Shown here: piece by piece, positions 24,782 to 34,396 of the stretch
Layout: each line of letters opens with the position of its first letter
Numbering within the stretch: the first letter of the stretch is position 1
Assembly (NCBI GenBank): GCA_009885105.1
Contig: VFLI01000011.1
Span: 1 to 64,000 of the forward strand
DNA: 64,000 nucleotides
Origin: Spirochaetia bacterium
GTDB taxonomy: Bacteria > Spirochaetota > Leptospiria > Leptospirales > Leptonemataceae
Direction of reading: 5' to 3'
Notes under the pieces: model-generated
Database searches by the model: none
What the model saw: only the letters and a program-made list of their open reading frames with translations
What the model was told of the DNA's origin: nothing
Position numbers and translations under genes: made by a program

Positions 24782-26737
24782 ATGGTCACTCAGATTGCAT
24801 ATTTCTCCTGCTTTTTTATTTCCGCTTCGGTACTGCTTTTTATCATCATTTATGCGCTGAATAAAAGCTCAATCCGCGGCTATATGGTTTTTATTTTATT
24901 CTGCTTCTCCAGTCTCATTTTTACCATCGCTGATTTTTTCTCGGTCCTTTCCTCTACGCCGGAAACAGCCCTGTTCTTTTTTAATTTCCGGTTCATCGGA
25001 CTGGCGGGCAATCCAGTAATTTTTTTTCTTCTTGCGGATGTGATGACGTCCAGTACCGGCAGAATTTCAATAACGATTCGGAGTCTTCCCTGGATGATTC
25101 CTGTTTTAACACAGATAATGATATGGACCAACAGTTATCATGGTTTGTGGTTGAGCCATAATCCAGAATTTGGCTATCATGATGGTCTGATGCTGCCCGA
25201 TTTGAGCACCCGCAAACCGGCTGTCTGGTTTCACCTTCATGTGTTTTACAGTTACTTCTGCCTGATTTTTGGAATGGGACGCATTCTGTATTCCGGAATA
25301 CGCAACAACAGGCTTTTTATTTCTCAGATGATTACACTGTTTGCGGGCTGGCTTTTTATGATAGGCAGCGCTCTTGTCCCGACTTTCAATCTAATACCTG
25401 GATTGAGATTCAATGTGATTGTCCTGGGTCTTGCAGTCAGCAGTATGTTTTATGCTCTGGCAATGTTCCGATACGGTTTGATGGATATTGTCCCTGTATC
25501 GCGCTCCCTTCTGATCGACTGCATGGAAGAAGCGATGCTTGTGCTGGATTCGAAGCTTCGCATCCTTGACTTCAATCCAGCATTCAGCCGGATATTTGAA
25601 ACACTGCAGGGGTACGCGCCGAGAACCGGCGCCGTGCTTCCTGAATTATTCCAGGATCTCGCGCCCAATCTAATCTCGAACCAGAACGATTTTTTTTTCC
25701 CGCTGATCAGAAAAGGTAAAACAGATTACTTTGAAGTTTCCTATCATCCGGTAAAACAGAGCAGCGATTCAGCCGACGGCGCGCTTTTAATTTTCCGCAA
25801 TGTGACCGATAAATTGCGAACAGAATATGAAATACAGAAACTCAAAAGCGCGGTCGAACAGAGCACTGCCTGTGTGGTGATCACTGATCTCGAAGGCGCC
25901 ATTGAATATGTAAATCCTGCTTTTACGACTCTGACCGGATACACATTCGAAGAAATCCGCGGCAAGAAATCAAATTTTCTTAAATCTGGAACCACACCGC
26001 CGGAAACCTATCAGGATCTCTGGCAGACGCTGAAGGCAGGCAATCAGTGGCGGGGAGAGTTCCACAACGTTGCCAGAGACGGACGCCTTTTCTGGGAATC
26101 GGCCATTATCTCGCCCGTGCGCGACAGCAGAGGACTCATTCACAACTATGTGGCGGTGAAAGAGGATGTAAGCGAACGAAAACGCAAGGAGTTTCAACTG
26201 AAGGAAGAGGCGTCCACCGATGGACTGACAGGTTTAACGAACCGGAGGCATTTTGACTTAATACTGTCAAAGCTGTTAGAAAGGAGCAAACCTGTTACTG
26301 ATACGATGGTTCTGACGCTGCTCATGGTTGACGTGGACGATTTCAAAAAAATCAACGATACTCACGGTCATGCGGTCGGCGACATTGTTTTAAAAACCGT
26401 GGCACAGCGCTTGATCCAGTCTCTGAGAACCAGCGATACAGCGGCCCGAATCGGCGGAGAGGAATTTGCGGCATTGCTTCCCGGCAGCGGCATTGAGGAA
26501 GCTGTGAGAATTGCAGAACGACTGCGCCTGGCAGTCAAAGGAGAATCAATTCGGGTAAACGATGTAGAGCTTCAGGTGACTGTCAGCATCGGAATAGCGG
26601 GCACGGATTCTGAAAAAATAATGAAGCCGGATGAAATTTTGGCTCATGCCGATGAAGCGATGTATCAGGCAAAACGAAACGGCAAGGATCAGGCGGTAGA
26701 ATATCAGAGCATTGTCGGAAGAATAAAATCCGCGTAA
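24782..26737 (+). CDS. membrane PAS-PAS-GGDEF diguanylate cyclase
   Basis: A 651-residue signalling protein expected to make cyclic di-GMP. The N-terminal region (1-225) has about seven membrane helices like the 7TM input domain of some histidine kinases. A first PAS-like domain (about 240-350) is followed by a second PAS with PAC (about 355-480), containing VVITDLEGAIEYVNPAFTTLTGY. The GGDEF domain (about 485-645) has an intact active site GGEEF near residue 558 and an RxxD inhibitory I-site (RTSD) five residues before it. It should be catalytically active and product-inhibited. Its 3' end overlaps the converging mutY by 34 bases. Confidence 0.9.
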   Translation: MVTQIAYFSCFFISASVLLFIIIYALNKSSIRGYMVFILFCFSSLIFTIADFFSVLSSTPETALFFFNFRFIGLAGNPVIFFLLADVMTSSTGRISITIRSLPWMIPVLTQIMIWTNSYHGLWLSHNPEFGYHDGLMLPDLSTRKPAVWFHLHVFYSYFCLIFGMGRILYSGIRNNRLFISQMITLFAGWLFMIGSALVPTFNLIPGLRFNVIVLGLAVSSMFYALAMFRYGLMDIVPVSRSLLIDCMEEAMLVLDSKLRILDFNPAFSRIFETLQGYAPRTGAVLPELFQDLAPNLISNQNDFFFPLIRKGKTDYFEVSYHPVKQSSDSADGALLIFRNVTDKLRTEYEIQKLKSAVEQSTACVVITDLEGAIEYVNPAFTTLTGYTFEEIRGKKSNFLKSGTTPPETYQDLWQTLKAGNQWRGEFHNVARDGRLFWESAIISPVRDSRGLIHNYVAVKEDVSERKRKEFQLKEEASTDGLTGLTNRRHFDLILSKLLERSKPVTDTMVLTLLMVDVDDFKKINDTHGHAVGDIVLKTVAQRLIQSLRTSDTAARIGGEEFAALLPGSGIEEAVRIAERLRLAVKGESIRVNDVELQVTVSIGIAGTDSEKIMKPDEILAHADEAMYQAKRNGKDQAVEYQSIVGRIKSA

Positions 26738-27777
26738 ATCAGTTCTGCCTTTTTTCTAATAGAGGAAACAATCGAATTTTCAACCAGAGAAAATTCGACA
26801 AACATATATTCTCCCTCCGGAACACGAAACAAATTCTCAGCGCCGGGACTGCTGTCTATTTCATGAATCTCAACTCTTCCAGTAATTCTGTGATTCGTGA
26901 TCGAATGACGAAATTTGTTTTCAAATCGTCGGACGCTTTTCTGTTTCAGCCATGAAGATTTTGGCGACTGCCAGAGAATCTTTTTCCTTTCTGCAATGAT
27001 GCACGGATAAAACCATAAGTTTTTAAAAAAATATGACCGCTCGCCGCGGAAAAGCCAGAGGCCTGGTTTCCTATTGTCAGCGAACACCTGAACAACCAGC
27101 TCAACATCATTTTTTTTCTGCGGGGATCGAACGCCAATTCCCGAAGCGTACTCGTTCTGACCCGTCTGATAACTCAAGCATTGATTTTTTAGCGGGCAAT
27201 TCATGCAATCCGGCCGCCCCGGGACGCAGATGGTTTCTCCAAGCTCCATCAGCGCCTGGTTGTGTTCGCCCGGCGAATTACACTGCTCTATGAGTATATA
27301 CGATTTTTCGCGAAAATATTTTTCAGGAGGCTCTCCGGCCTGATTGAACAGACGGCAGAAGATTCTCTTAATATTCCCGTCCACCACAGGATGCGGTTTG
27401 TCGTAGGCTATGCTGATCACAGCGGCCGCCGTATACCGTCCCACACCGGGAATCTCCAGGGCAGATTCCATAGTATCCGGAAAGATGCCGTTATGTTTTT
27501 CAACAATGTGCCGGGCGCCTGCGTGCAGATTCCGGGCCCGTGAGTAGTATCCCAGTCCCTTCCACGCCTGCAGAACCTGATCCAATCCTCCCTCGGCCAG
27601 CGCTTGCACGGAAGGATATATTTTCATAAATTCTGAATATCGGGGAAGCACGGTACTCATACGAGTCTGCTGCAGCATTATTTCAGAAATCCAGATGCGA
27701 TAGGGATCCCTGTCTGCGCGAAATGGCAGGTCCCTGCCCGACTTTCTGTACCATCTATAGAGAGGCGACAGATCCAT
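26704..27777 (-). CDS. mutY: A/G-specific adenine glycosylase
   Basis: Base-excision enzyme that removes adenine mispaired with 8-oxoguanine. ATG 27777 begins MDLSPLYRWY and directly follows the queG stop; an upstream ATG at 27834 inside queG is less likely. The protein has 357 residues. HhH-GPD features are SEIMLQQT, GLGYYSRARNLH, PGVGRYTAAAV and the catalytic aspartate in VDGNIKR. Its [4Fe-4S] loop has C-x6-C-x2-C-x5-C (CVPGRPDCMNCPLKNQC). The C-terminal NUDIX-like 8-oxoG recognition domain spans about 225-355. Its 3' end overlaps the converging GGDEF gene by 34 bases. Confidence 0.93.
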   Translation of the reverse strand: MDLSPLYRWYRKSGRDLPFRADRDPYRIWISEIMLQQTRMSTVLPRYSEFMKIYPSVQALAEGGLDQVLQAWKGLGYYSRARNLHAGARHIVEKHNGIFPDTMESALEIPGVGRYTAAAVISIAYDKPHPVVDGNIKRIFCRLFNQAGEPPEKYFREKSYILIEQCNSPGEHNQALMELGETICVPGRPDCMNCPLKNQCLSYQTGQNEYASGIGVRSPQKKNDVELVVQVFADNRKPGLWLFRGERSYFFKNLWFYPCIIAERKKILWQSPKSSWLKQKSVRRFENKFRHSITNHRITGRVEIHEIDSSPGAENLFRVPEGEYMFVEFSLVENSIVSSIRKKAELIYADFILPTML

Positions 27778-27778
27778 C

Positions 27779-28753
27779 TCAGATTGTCGGGAAATAATCG
27801 AACGCCGTTTTTTTATTTTCGATAAATTTTTCATAGCTTATCCGTCCCAGCGCGCTGCCGGCGGCGGCTTTCAAAAATTCATCCTCAACGTTGATTTCTT
27901 CATTCATCAGGGGCAGGACCGAATCGCGAAGAAAAAATTCCGGGATAATCTCCGGATCCAGTGCGGACTTTTTGTTGTTGAACGGGCAGACCTCCTGACA
28001 GATATCGCAGCCAAATACCCATCCGCTGAGTTTGTTCTGAAACTTTTCCTCGATCCTGGATTTCAATTCAATCGTGAGATAGGAGATACATTTGCGTGCG
28101 TCTATTCTGTATGGTTCCAGCGCCTGTGTCGGGCATGCGTCCAGACACTTTCGGCAGGTCAGGCATCGATCCTTCTGGGACTCATCGGGCGGCAGCGGAA
28201 GATTCAGGAACAGAACGCTCAGGAAAAAATAAGACCCGATCTCTGGATGGATTATATTGGTATTTTTTCCCTGCCATCCGATTCCCGCCATTCGGGCAAG
28301 AGTTTTCTCGGCGACGGGAGCGGAATCCACCGTGATTCGGCCTGCCGCTTCCGGAAAAATCTTCTGAATCTCTTTCAGCAGATTGACGCCTTTCTTCCTT
28401 AATATTTTATGATAATCGCGGCCGGCGGCGTATCGGGAAATTTTAATTTTGCTCTTTTTAATAATATCCTCAAAGCGGGGTAGTCTGTACAACGAACCCA
28501 GAACCATTACGCATTTCGCCTGGGGAAAAACACCGGCCGGATTCAATCGCAGATCAAGATAACGGCGAAACCATTGCATGCTTCCGTGATGGCTGCGTCT
28601 CACAAATTCAATGTAATTGTGCCTGTCTTCCAGATTCAGTTCAACAGGGGCAAAACCGGCCAGATTATATCCAGAATCCATGGCCAGTTTTCGAATTGCC
28701 TCACGGTCCTTAAAAATATCCGGCTCTGTTTCCAGGTTTGATGCAGCTTTCAT
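27779..28753 (-). CDS. queG: epoxyqueuosine reductase
   Basis: Cobalamin-dependent iron-sulfur enzyme that reduces epoxyqueuosine to queuosine at tRNA position 34. The 324 residues carry the DUF1730-like N-terminal domain and two [4Fe-4S] clusters, CLTCRKCLDACP and CDICQEVCPFN. GRDYHKILRKKG and DSAPVAEKTLARMAGIGWQGKNTN are QueG hallmarks. This is the second wobble-base modification gene in the window along with cmoB. It sits between pdxB (4-base overlap) and mutY (one base apart). Confidence 0.94.
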   Translation of the reverse strand: MKAASNLETEPDIFKDREAIRKLAMDSGYNLAGFAPVELNLEDRHNYIEFVRRSHHGSMQWFRRYLDLRLNPAGVFPQAKCVMVLGSLYRLPRFEDIIKKSKIKISRYAAGRDYHKILRKKGVNLLKEIQKIFPEAAGRITVDSAPVAEKTLARMAGIGWQGKNTNIIHPEIGSYFFLSVLFLNLPLPPDESQKDRCLTCRKCLDACPTQALEPYRIDARKCISYLTIELKSRIEEKFQNKLSGWVFGCDICQEVCPFNNKKSALDPEIIPEFFLRDSVLPLMNEEINVEDEFLKAAAGSALGRISYEKFIENKKTAFDYFPTI

Positions 28754-29856
28754 ACAAGATTCGTCAGAATTTTTTTATGGAAAGAGCTGAAGCGTTCCAT
28801 GGTTCGCCGGGCCTCTTTCCAGCCTCCGCGCAGCGGATACGAATCCCGCCGGCTAGAAAAAGATCCAGGATTCTTTTTCAGCATACTGGATTCTGCATTT
28901 AGAAAATCAATCACATTAATTTTGGATTCTATTATCTCAGGAATCGGGATTGATTCATACCGCAGCCCGGCCCACTCCGCAAACTGTCTTGCAACATGAA
29001 CGCCTCCGCCGGCCCTGGCCGAGGCATTGTATCCGGCCACATGCGGTGTTGCGTAAGTTGGCAGTTCAATCATCTCGACCCCGGGCGGCTCTGAAGGAAA
29101 AACATCCATAATTGAGCGAAAATTTGCGCAAAGTTGCCGGAAACTCCGGCTGGTAAAAATTGAACCGCGAGCGGTGTTTATGATCGAGGCGCCCGGGCGG
29201 ATCTGAGAAATATATTCATCATCAATCATATCGCGGGTCGGATGCGGACCGGTGTCGGTCAGCGGAACATGAAAAGATACGATATCGCAGGCCAGCACTT
29301 CTTTCAGAGGCCGGGAATCAAAATCGTCCCCCAGAAAAGGATCATTGTAAATATATTTAATTGATAATTTAGCTAAATATTCTCCAATTGTTCGTCCTAT
29401 CCGCCCGTATCCGATCAGTCCAACTATCATCTCTCCCGGTTTCAGAAGCCTTTCTTCCGGAACGAGCAGAGGAAATGCGGAAATTACATATTCAGCCACC
29501 GATTTCGCGTTCATCCCGGGCGCATAAAAATACTCGATTCCCGAATTCTTCAGAGAGGGCATGTCGACATGATCTATCCCGGTCGAGACACTGGCAAGAG
29601 CCGCCGTGTTCTCTTTCAGAATTTTCGCTATATCTGCGTTAATTTTGTAGAAAGTCGGGATGATAAGCAGAGCCGGCTTTTCTCTTAGAATATCTTCAAT
29701 TTTTCCTTCTCTCAGCATATCCAGCCGGTACTCGATCAATTTCCAATTCCCTGCTGCGCAGAGCGGCTCAAAAATGTCGCGTCCGAAATGAAGGCCGACC
29801 GGTATGCAGATGGAAGAAAAGTTTTCCGCGTTGAATCCGCTGCGAGAGACAGGCAT
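28750..29856 (-). CDS. pdxB: erythronate-4-phosphate dehydrogenase-like
   Basis: A D-2-hydroxyacid dehydrogenase most like PdxB, which oxidises 4-phosphoerythronate in the DXP-dependent pyridoxal phosphate pathway. The Rossmann motif is GLIGYGRIGRTIG. The catalytic Arg is in NTARGS, and the catalytic His in ATPHVAGY. The TPHxAGYxxxxRAxG pattern separates PdxB from SerA-type enzymes. ATG 29856 (368 residues) is preferred because it lies just after the ABC permease stop. Two in-frame ATGs upstream (29880, 29895) would overlap that gene. pdxA is present at 44037-45077, supporting the pathway. Confidence 0.82.
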   Translation of the reverse strand: MPVSRSGFNAENFSSICIPVGLHFGRDIFEPLCAAGNWKLIEYRLDMLREGKIEDILREKPALLIIPTFYKINADIAKILKENTAALASVSTGIDHVDMPSLKNSGIEYFYAPGMNAKSVAEYVISAFPLLVPEERLLKPGEMIVGLIGYGRIGRTIGEYLAKLSIKYIYNDPFLGDDFDSRPLKEVLACDIVSFHVPLTDTGPHPTRDMIDDEYISQIRPGASIINTARGSIFTSRSFRQLCANFRSIMDVFPSEPPGVEMIELPTYATPHVAGYNASARAGGGVHVARQFAEWAGLRYESIPIPEIIESKINVIDFLNAESSMLKKNPGSFSSRRDSYPLRGGWKEARRTMERFSSFHKKILTNLV

Positions 29857-29860
29857 TTTG

Positions 29861-30682
29861 TCAGGTGCCGGTGCTGCCATAGTGCCTGACTCCAAAACTC
29901 CACATTCTCAGCGAAATGGCCATGCAGAAAATGCCGACGGGGAATGTAAAAAAAACAAAATAGGGATGGAACAACGAATCTGTGCTTTTATTCAGAAAAA
30001 AGTGCGCCGGATAAAAATTGATGAATGCCAGTGGAAACAGAAATGTCAGAAGGAATCGGACCGGTTTTGTATAAATATCCACCGGATACAGCAAAAATTC
30101 CCTTACAGAAAAGACAATCAAATGCTGCAGGCCTTCATTGCTTACGGTGAAAAAAGCCACCGCGGCGACTCCGATTCGAACCGCGGCAAGAATCATCATC
30201 CCGCCCAGCACTATCATGACCAGAAAAAGAGACGAGACCAGCGTCCACTGCGGATGCACAAGACTGTTGGCCGCAGTCAGGCCGGCAACGCCCAGAATTA
30301 AATTGGCCACTCCCCCCGGTTCGAACCGCATCGCGAGTATCTGAAGCATCGGCGAAAGCGGTCGAAGCATCAGCCTGTCAAAAGTGCCTTCCCGGATGAA
30401 CGGCGAAAATTCCAGCATGCCGGAAAAAAAAACAGAAACCAGTCCCTGCGCAAGCACCAGCAGACTGTACAGAAACGCTATTTCCCCGGGTCCCCAGCCT
30501 CCGATCGCCTTGAATCGCTGCAGCATTAATATGATCACTGAAATTTGCGCCGCATAAAAACCGATCAGCGTCATCAGATACATAATAAAACTGCCCCTGT
30601 ATTCCATCCGTGCCTGCACGGCAGCCCGCACAATACTGGCATATGCCCGAAATTCCTTTAAATCCAGTATCAGATTTTTCAT
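29861..30682 (-). CDS. ABC-2 type exporter permease (DUF990-like), second subunit
   Basis: A 273-residue inner-membrane permease with about six membrane helices. It resembles the ABC-2/DUF990 group by its EYRGSFIMYL segment, the FSGMLEFSPFIREGTFDRLMLRPLSP loop, and hydrophobic segments through the C-terminus. It forms a set with the preceding permease (2-base gap) and the ATPase, giving a heterodimeric permease plus one ATPase. The substrate is unknown. The same three-gene arrangement occurs in several phyla. Confidence 0.85.
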   Translation of the reverse strand: MKNLILDLKEFRAYASIVRAAVQARMEYRGSFIMYLMTLIGFYAAQISVIILMLQRFKAIGGWGPGEIAFLYSLLVLAQGLVSVFFSGMLEFSPFIREGTFDRLMLRPLSPMLQILAMRFEPGGVANLILGVAGLTAANSLVHPQWTLVSSLFLVMIVLGGMMILAAVRIGVAAVAFFTVSNEGLQHLIVFSVREFLLYPVDIYTKPVRFLLTFLFPLAFINFYPAHFFLNKSTDSLFHPYFVFFTFPVGIFCMAISLRMWSFGVRHYGSTGT

Positions 30683-30683
30683 G

Positions 30684-31472
30684 TCATCCGCCTGCGATGG
30701 TAAGTTTGTTGATTCCCGTTCTGTATGATGCCCAGGCGGCGCCTCCCGTCAAAAGAATCAAAGCGCCGTAGCGGAGAGCCATGTCCGGCAGGGGCATGAT
30801 CTGGCTGGAGTTTTTAATCAAGATCATTGTCGGAAAATAGAAAAGATACGGGAACGGAGTCCACATGAGAGCCTCCCTGAAAAAGACAGGGAAAAAATCC
30901 AGCGGAATTATCGCGCCGGAAGTCAGCGTTATGAGCGCGTAATAAAAAATCCAGAAAGGAAATATATCCACAAAATAAAATGACATGGTGCTGATAAAGA
31001 AAGAGAGCAGAAAAAAAAGAATGAAAGCCAGAATATACACCGGAACGAACACCGCAAGCACTGACACACTCATGTGAAGCTGCAAATCAAAAAAGACCAG
31101 ACTGAATATCAAAAGAGGGATCGCCCTGGCAAAAAGCTGAAAGAGAGTGGCTCCGATTGTGTCCGATAGAACCATTAGAGGAAAACTGAACGGCTTCATC
31201 AGATCGACGGCAATTTCCCCCGACCGCACCCGCGTGCTCAGCAGACTGTCATTTCGGCCGAAGCTGGCCTTGATCAGGGTTGACAGAACAGCATAGGCGA
31301 TCATATCAGAACGCTTCAGTCCGTCAACCGGCGAATTTTCCGGTATCAGCGCGCGCCAGACGGAAGTAAAAATAAAAATGTACAGAAATGCATTCAGAAT
31401 CGCCGTGAAATATTCCACCCTGTAAGCGATGGCGCGCTGGAATGACATCGATATGAATTTCAAATAGGCCAT
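30684..31472 (-). CDS. ABC-2 type exporter permease (DUF990-like), first subunit
   Basis: A 262-residue membrane permease with about six helices. The loop GRNDSLLSTRVRSGEIAVDLMKPFSFPL corresponds to the REGTFDxLLLRP loop of DUF990 permeases. SGAIIPLDFFP is also characteristic. It is encoded 18 bases after the ATPase gene and 2 bases before the paired permease. The substrate is not predictable. Confidence 0.85.
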   Translation of the reverse strand: MAYLKFISMSFQRAIAYRVEYFTAILNAFLYIFIFTSVWRALIPENSPVDGLKRSDMIAYAVLSTLIKASFGRNDSLLSTRVRSGEIAVDLMKPFSFPLMVLSDTIGATLFQLFARAIPLLIFSLVFFDLQLHMSVSVLAVFVPVYILAFILFFLLSFFISTMSFYFVDIFPFWIFYYALITLTSGAIIPLDFFPVFFREALMWTPFPYLFYFPTMILIKNSSQIMPLPDMALRYGALILLTGGAAWASYRTGINKLTIAGG

Positions 31473-31490
31473 TTTATTACTTTCCTTTTC

Positions 31491-32495
31491 TCACAGCTCC
31501 ACATTTCTGCTGCCGCTGTAAACCTGTTTGAGTGTTTCTCCAAGATCCTGCTTTCTCACTTCAATTTCAGCGATGCGACCTCCGTCCGCTGACAGAGCGT
31601 CGATAAGCGGCGCCAGGCTCTGCTCCTGTTTCAATTTTATTTCAAAATGCTTTCCCGCCTCAGCCTGGATCACTTCATAGCCTGCATTCTGAAACCAGGA
31701 CGTATCGCGCGGCGCTTCAAGATGAAGGGAAAGAATTTTTGTCAGAGCATACTCTCCGATAAAATCCTCTATATTGCCGTCATACTGGATTTTTCCGCGA
31801 TCCAGAAGTATCAACCGAGTGGCCAGCATTTCGATATCAACAATATCATGCGTTGTCAGAAGGATCGTTGTTTTCTGAGTCGTGTTGAGTTTTGAGATAA
31901 AATCACGCACTGTATCACGCGTGAGTATATCCAGGCCGATTGTCGGCTCGTCCAGAAAGAGCACGGGCGGATCGTGAAGAAGGGACGCCGCAAGGTCCGC
32001 GCGCATTCGCTGGCCCAAAGAAAGCTTGCGGGTCTGCTGCTGAATAAAATCGCCGATATGCAGAAGATCGTTGAAAAGTTCCATCCTTCGCTTGAAATCT
32101 GTGTTATCTATTTTATATATAGCCTTCAGTAAATTAAAACTCTCCCCGACCGGAAGATCCCACCAGAGTTGTGTTTTCTGGCCAAAAACTACGCCAATAT
32201 TCTTTGTGACTTTTCTGCGATCCTGGGCAGGATCAATGCCGTTGATCAGAACCCGGCCCGATGTGGGTCGGAGAATTCCGGTGAGCATCTTTATCGTGGT
32301 GGACTTGCCGGCGCCGTTCGGGCCGAGATATCCGATCAGTTCCCCCTCCTTCACAGAAAAATTGATATTGTCGACCGCCGCGATTTCTTCTTTCCTGGCA
32401 GTGAACAGACTTTTGATCGATCCCGCAATACCCGGGCTCCTGACACGGTTTGTAAATTTCTTACAAAGGTTCTCGACAGAAATTATTGTATTCAT
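31491..32495 (-). CDS. ABC exporter ATPase, NatA/DrrA-like
   Basis: A 334-residue ATPase of an ABC-2 exporter. Walker A is GPNGAGKST (about 58-66), the signature is LSLGQRMRADLA, Walker B is LFLDEPTIGLD, and the H-loop is TTHD. The C-terminal extension of about 90 residues is typical of the DUF990-associated ATPases. It is the first gene of the three-gene operon. The MutS-like gene diverges from it over an 86-base gap. Confidence 0.92.
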   Translation of the reverse strand: MNTIISVENLCKKFTNRVRSPGIAGSIKSLFTARKEEIAAVDNINFSVKEGELIGYLGPNGAGKSTTIKMLTGILRPTSGRVLINGIDPAQDRRKVTKNIGVVFGQKTQLWWDLPVGESFNLLKAIYKIDNTDFKRRMELFNDLLHIGDFIQQQTRKLSLGQRMRADLAASLLHDPPVLFLDEPTIGLDILTRDTVRDFISKLNTTQKTTILLTTHDIVDIEMLATRLILLDRGKIQYDGNIEDFIGEYALTKILSLHLEAPRDTSWFQNAGYEVIQAEAGKHFEIKLKQEQSLAPLIDALSADGGRIAEIEVRKQDLGETLKQVYSGSRNVEL

Positions 32496-32581
32496 TGAAT
32501 GTGTTTCACAATCTCAACATCGCTCTCTAACGGCAAGGTTTTTTGATCCGGTCTGTGGACGAACCAGCATGACATAATTAA

Positions 32582-34396
32582 ATGAAAAAAACTAAAAGAA
32601 ACTACGAAACTTCCGTGCGCCGGCTGGAAAAATTGGAGAAAAAGCTTCAAAAAAGAGCTTTGAGAATATCCAGACTGCGCTTCATTTTTTTTGCGGCAGC
32701 TTTCACTCTGCCGGTGGTTCTGATACAGACTTCAGTGATCCCTGCCAGAACTTTGGCGGTCGGCGCGGTCTGTCTGCCCGCTCTGACAGGTTTTATCGTG
32801 CTGGTGCTGCTGTTCGGCCGCATTGAACGATCCCTCAGAAAATTGCGGGCGCAAAAATCGGATCAAATGCGCTGCCTGGATCGCATTTCCCCGGACTGGA
32901 TCGACCGGCTTGCGACTGATAGAAGCATGCCGGCGGACAATCATCCCTACGGAAACGATCTGAATATCACCGGAAGATTTTCATTGATGCAGTATCTGGA
33001 CCGAACCGTGACTTCCGGAGGACACCAGACTCTGCTGAACCTTCTTCTGGAGCAGCCGGATTCAACATCTCTGAATCCAGAGAAGTGGCGTGAGCGATCC
33101 GATGCTGTGTCAGAGCTGGCAGAACTTGGCGTCTTCAGACAGAAATTTCGACGCGAAGGCATTGAGTCCTTAAAAGATGACAACCGCCTCGACTGGATCT
33201 CAGCAGTTGAACATACATCGGTTCCGGTCTTTGCAGGTTTAGAAATCATCACAGGATTGTCCGTTATGCTCAGCGTTTTGACTCCAGTTTCTTATGTATT
33301 CTTCAGCATGGACTTACTGCCGGCGTATTTTCTTTTGACACTTCCGGTTCAGTTCTTTCTTTTCTTATTTTCTCATTTCCACACGAAGAAGACCTCCGCA
33401 TTTTTCGGCGCGCTTGCCGATTTTGTGCCCGCTTATGAGCGGATATTTCAAACCGCATCGGACCGCAGTTTTTCCTCAAACTATCTGCAGGAACGATCCT
33501 ACAGCTCCATGCGCCCCGGGGACAGACTGCGCGCGCTTTCCATAATCACGAGCCTGTTCTCTATCCGGCGAAACCCTTTCGCGCATATCCTGGCGGGAAT
33601 ATTTCTGGGATATGAGTTTCTTCTGGTTTACTTTCTGGACAGATGGCTCAGTATCAATCGTTCCCGGCTGTCCGGGTGGTTCTCTGATATTTTTCTCCTG
33701 GATGCCCTGATCAGCCTGGGTGAGTTCCAGTCTGACAATAGAGATTTCTGCCGTCCCGAGTTCAGCGGAGAGCTTCTCAAAGCCCAGGATCTCGGTCATC
33801 CGCTGATTCATGAAACAAAAAGAATCGGCAACGATATTGATATGGAAGAAAGAAAGCGGATATGGATCGTAACAGGCTCCAACATGTCCGGCAAATCCAC
33901 TTTTCTGCGAACTGTGGGCGTGAATCTAATTCTCGCGATGGCGGGCGCGCCCGTTTGCGCAAAAAAATTTGAGTTTTCTCCTGTCCGTGTTTTCTCATCC
34001 ATGAATATTTCAGACGATCCCGGCCGAGGGATTTCGCTGTTCTATCAGGAAGTAAAGAAAATTAAATATTTTCTTGAAGAAATCCCTCTTTCTGAAACTC
34101 CTTTTTTTCTTCTGGTTGATGAGATGCTCCGAGGCACGAATGCCAGAGAACGCCTGATCGCCAGCCGTCACATTCTTGACAAACTGTCAAAAACCAGCTG
34201 CCGGTTGATGGTCTCGACGCATGATCTCGAGTTGACAAATTTATGTTCGGAAGAGAGCGTATATTATTGCAGCCATTTTGAAGAAATAATCGAAAACAAT
34301 CAGATGACATTCGATTATCGAATAAAGCAGGGCCCTGTGAAAAGCTCGAATGCGATAAAAATCCTGGAACTGGAAGGTATCATTGTCCATGAGTAA
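32582..34396 (+). CDS. membrane-anchored MutS-family ATPase
   Basis: A 604-residue MutS-like protein without the mismatch-recognition domain. The N-terminus has a basic coiled segment (1-28), then two membrane helices (about 29-50 and 58-80). A further hydrophobic pair (about 222-265) interrupts the MutS core domain. The C-terminal ATPase domain is intact: Walker A GSNMSGKST (about 432-440), the DDPGRGISLFYQEVKKI region, Walker B LLVDEMLRGTNARER, and STHD. Similar membrane-associated MutS relatives of unknown role occur in Bacteroidetes and spirochaetes. It overlaps the ppx/gppA gene by 8 bases. It is not MutS proper or MutS2 (no Smr domain). Confidence 0.85.
   Translation: MKKTKRNYETSVRRLEKLEKKLQKRALRISRLRFIFFAAAFTLPVVLIQTSVIPARTLAVGAVCLPALTGFIVLVLLFGRIERSLRKLRAQKSDQMRCLDRISPDWIDRLATDRSMPADNHPYGNDLNITGRFSLMQYLDRTVTSGGHQTLLNLLLEQPDSTSLNPEKWRERSDAVSELAELGVFRQKFRREGIESLKDDNRLDWISAVEHTSVPVFAGLEIITGLSVMLSVLTPVSYVFFSMDLLPAYFLLTLPVQFFLFLFSHFHTKKTSAFFGALADFVPAYERIFQTASDRSFSSNYLQERSYSSMRPGDRLRALSIITSLFSIRRNPFAHILAGIFLGYEFLLVYFLDRWLSINRSRLSGWFSDIFLLDALISLGEFQSDNRDFCRPEFSGELLKAQDLGHPLIHETKRIGNDIDMEERKRIWIVTGSNMSGKSTFLRTVGVNLILAMAGAPVCAKKFEFSPVRVFSSMNISDDPGRGISLFYQEVKKIKYFLEEIPLSETPFFLLVDEMLRGTNARERLIASRHILDKLSKTSCRLMVSTHDLELTNLCSEESVYYCSHFEEIIENNQMTFDYRIKQGPVKSSNAIKILELEGIIVHE

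Noticed and set aside
30305-30320. tRNA T-loop-like GGTTCGAA sequence
   Set aside because: It lies within the ABC permease coding region and no cloverleaf can be built around it; a similar match at about 50060 is also in a coding region.
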